Source: an uncultured Bacteroidia bacterium (GTDB lineage: Bacteria > Bacteroidota > Bacteroidia > Bacteroidales > ML635J-15). From it: a stretch of 64,000 bases of DNA. A program made the translations under genes and the position numbers. The stretch is from assembly GCA_902791865.1 (NCBI GenBank), contig CADAXK010000002.1, positions 1 to 64,000 on the forward strand, read 5' to 3'. The first letter of the stretch is position 1. Every line of letters starts with the position of its first letter. Shown piece by piece: positions 60,493 to 64,000 of the stretch. The notes beneath the pieces are model-generated. The model saw only the letters and a program-made list of their open reading frames with translations, searched no databases and was not told where the DNA came from.

Positions 60493-61662
60493 ATGGGAAC
60501 ACAGAAATACACCTTAAAATTAATTGCCATTGTTACAGCGCTATTGATGCTGGCAATTAGCGGTTGCAAGAAAAAGGAAACCTACACTGTAACTTTTGAT
60601 GCCAATGGAGGCACCGGAACTATGGCGGAACAGATTTTCAAGGAAGGAGAAGCGCAGTCGCTAACGCGTAATTCATTCACACGCGAAGATTACGTTTTCA
60701 CCAACTGGAGCATAATGAAGGACGGCAATGGAACAACATACAGCGATGGAGAAACCATAACAGTCACCTTCAATATGACTTTGTTTGCACAGTGGAAATG
60801 TACGTTGCCAAGTCCTGCGCCAATAGATTCCGTAATGATAACTTTCGATGCAAACGGCGGAACTGGCGAAATGGATCCTTTGGTTTTATTGCCAGGGAAA
60901 ACACGTACACTTACAACAAATGCTTTCTCAAAGGAAAATCATTGGTTTAAAGGTTGGAATACAGCGACAGATGGAAGTGGTACTGCGTACGCAGATTCTG
61001 CTGAAATTACAATAACAGAAAGTATCACTTTGTTTGCCCAGTGGAGTTTGGGCGTGACAGGAAATGCAAACGGACATGATTATGTCGACCTTGGACTTCC
61101 GAGCGGCAAGAAATGGGCAACTTGCAATGTCGGTGCTGATTCTCCGATTGAATTTGGCAACTATTATGCATGGGGAGAAATAACGCCTAAGGAAACCTAT
61201 ACTTGGAGTAACTATATATGGTGTAATGATGATGAATTTGCGCTGACAAAGTATTGTGATAACAGAAACTTTGGTAACGAAGGTTTTACGGACAATATTA
61301 GAACTTTGTTGCCCGAAGACGATGCTGCTACCGTAAACTGGGATACGAGCTGGAGAATGCCTACATACAGTGAAATGTTTGAGCTGAAAACTAATTGCAT
61401 CGTAACATGGATAACACAGAACGGAATAAATGGGCGCTTGTTTACAGGACCTAACGGCAACTCCATCTTCTTTCCTGTTGCTGGCAATCGCTTCGATAGC
61501 ACCATAGGCGGAGCCAACACCTACGGCAGTTACTGGTCTAGTTCTGTTACTTCTAGTTTCCCGTCGGGAGCAAGAGAGCTGTTCTTAGATTATAACGGAT
61601 GTTTTTTCGATCATGGAGACCGCAGTTGCGGACAACCAGTAAGAGCAGTATTGGTGGAGTAG
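60493..61662 (+). CDS. Lipoprotein with two InlB-type repeats and a FISUMP-like domain
   Basis: 389 residues. Lipoprotein signal (LIAIVTALLMLAISGC, acylated Cys at about 25). Two InlB B-repeat (Flg_new) beta-grasp modules follow: VTFDANGGTGTM to TLFAQWKC (about 33-96) and ITFDANGGTGEM to TLFAQWSLG (about 116-186). The C-terminal domain (HDYVDLGLPSGKKWATCNVGA, YYAWGEITPKETYTW, SWRMPTYSEMFEL, GSYWSSS, CGQPVRAVLVE) is FISUMP-like. It is probably a surface binding protein. It is a second FISUMP gene 2 kb from the first, but with a different domain layout. Confidence 0.87.
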   Translation: MGTQKYTLKLIAIVTALLMLAISGCKKKETYTVTFDANGGTGTMAEQIFKEGEAQSLTRNSFTREDYVFTNWSIMKDGNGTTYSDGETITVTFNMTLFAQWKCTLPSPAPIDSVMITFDANGGTGEMDPLVLLPGKTRTLTTNAFSKENHWFKGWNTATDGSGTAYADSAEITITESITLFAQWSLGVTGNANGHDYVDLGLPSGKKWATCNVGADSPIEFGNYYAWGEITPKETYTWSNYIWCNDDEFALTKYCDNRNFGNEGFTDNIRTLLPEDDAATVNWDTSWRMPTYSEMFELKTNCIVTWITQNGINGRLFTGPNGNSIFFPVAGNRFDSTIGGANTYGSYWSSSVTSSFPSGARELFLDYNGCFFDHGDRSCGQPVRAVLVE

Positions 61663-61830
61663 GAGGCTAAAGCCTGTTTCTGGTTTCACGTTTAAGGTTT
61701 CAAGTTTGCTTGCGCGAGCTAAAGGTTAACTTCGTTGAGGGCTGCGCCGTTCAATGTCGGGTCACGTTTTAAACGTGACCGTACACAAGAATTTAATAAT
61801 TTATATCGGTGCAATGTTTTGCGCCTGCAC
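61663..61830. repeat. Repeat cluster downstream of the lipoprotein gene
   Basis: Class B hairpins at 61663-61752 (AGGCTAAAGCCT, GGCTGCGCCG), with 61715-61743 an exact inverted copy of 35478-35506. A class A palindrome GGTCACGTTTTAAACGTGAC plus C (61760-61780) is followed by GTACA, and a GGTGCAATGTTTTGCGCC unit lies at about 61806-61824. The rest, to 62101, is AT-rich with no gene. Confidence 0.78.
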
Positions 61831-62101
61831 AAATCTCTAAAATAGAAACAGCCATTTCGGAAATGTGTGTTTCTATTTGTAATAAATTGTGGTTTAGTGC
61901 GTTGTGACGGAAAATATATGTGTTTCTTTTGAATAAGTGACAAAATTTTGCACGATTTGCATTCCTTTTTGTTTGCCTTTTGTTTTCAAGCCCGTTAGCC
62001 TGTTCACCTTTTCTTCTGTTAGCCTTTTTTTTGTCAACTTTTACCGTCAAATTCGGTTAATAACTATCTTTAAAAACTTCGTTTTTCCGATGGAAAATTG
62101 T

Positions 62102-62109
62102 TACCTTTG
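62102..62109 (+). promoter_or_regulatory. gyrB: -7 box of gyrB
   Basis: TACCTTTG matches TAnnTTTG, 29 nt before the ATG at 62139. Confidence 0.55.
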
Positions 62110-62129
62110 CGCACGTTTTTAGAAAATAA

Positions 62130-64000
<1,871 letters not shown>

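Overview
The window is a gene-dense chromosomal segment of an anaerobic member of the Bacteroidota, most likely an uncultured gut or rumen-type Bacteroidales. Four things support this. Many genes are preceded by the Bacteroidota -7 box TAnnTTTG. A PorT-type type IX secretion protein, a complete Na+-pumping NQR operon, LpxH and KdsD are present. Two surface proteins carry a Fibrobacter-type (FISUMP) domain. The equipment for coping with oxygen is that of a strict anaerobe: reverse rubrerythrin, flavodiiron protein, rubredoxins and the hydrogenase maturase HydF. No rRNA operon, phage, transposase or CRISPR array was seen. Two tRNA genes (Pro-GGG and His-GTG) are present.

Layout. 1-8.3 kb: repeats, a giant 2-hydroxyacyl-CoA dehydratase activase-like protein coupled to a TetR regulator, GpmI, and a DUF4143 ATPase. 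8.5-17.3 kb: MutS, then a minus-strand redox block. This block holds HydF, a four-gene run (flavin reductase-rubredoxin, ferritin, NifX-like protein, reverse rubrerythrin) and a flavodiiron-rubredoxin pair. A plus-strand toxin-antitoxin pair and palindromic repeats split it. 17.7-27.3 kb: MFS transporter, DegP/HtrA protease, two small lipoproteins, YitT-family protein, KdsD, RecQ and a cation efflux protein. 27.4-33.1 kb: nqrABCDEF. 33.1-35.4 kb: a small accessory segment bounded by the true nqrF 3' end and a second, diverged copy of it. It holds a candidate structured RNA leader, a tiny HTH protein and two exported proteins.

35.5-46 kb: an exported protein with a carboxypeptidase-regulatory-like domain, a DegT/DnrJ aminotransferase, Aat-TilS-phosphohexomutase, and a coupled SpoT / unknown / TrkA operon, then tRNA-Pro. 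46-57.9 kb: LdcA, a secreted coiled-coil protein next to PurQ, a coupled operon of two LPG-synthase-TM-type membrane proteins plus a CapA-type enzyme, then RsmA, LpxH, PorT, an FAD oxidoreductase and two RNA methyltransferase genes. 57.9-64 kb: two FISUMP surface proteins, tRNA-His, a strongly bipolar acidic/basic protein, a cupin, and the 5' part of gyrB, which runs off the window.

Working together: the redox block forms a plausible chain from NAD(P)H through flavin-rubredoxin and rubredoxin to the flavodiiron protein and rubrerythrin, which reduce O2 and peroxide, while ferritin holds released iron. Nqr supplies a sodium gradient. LpxH and KdsD belong to lipid A/Kdo synthesis, and LdcA recycles peptidoglycan. 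The most unusual signals are the duplicated nqrF 3' end around a cargo segment, the leader RNA with mutually exclusive helices, and families of palindromic repeats whose cores change while their symmetry is kept.
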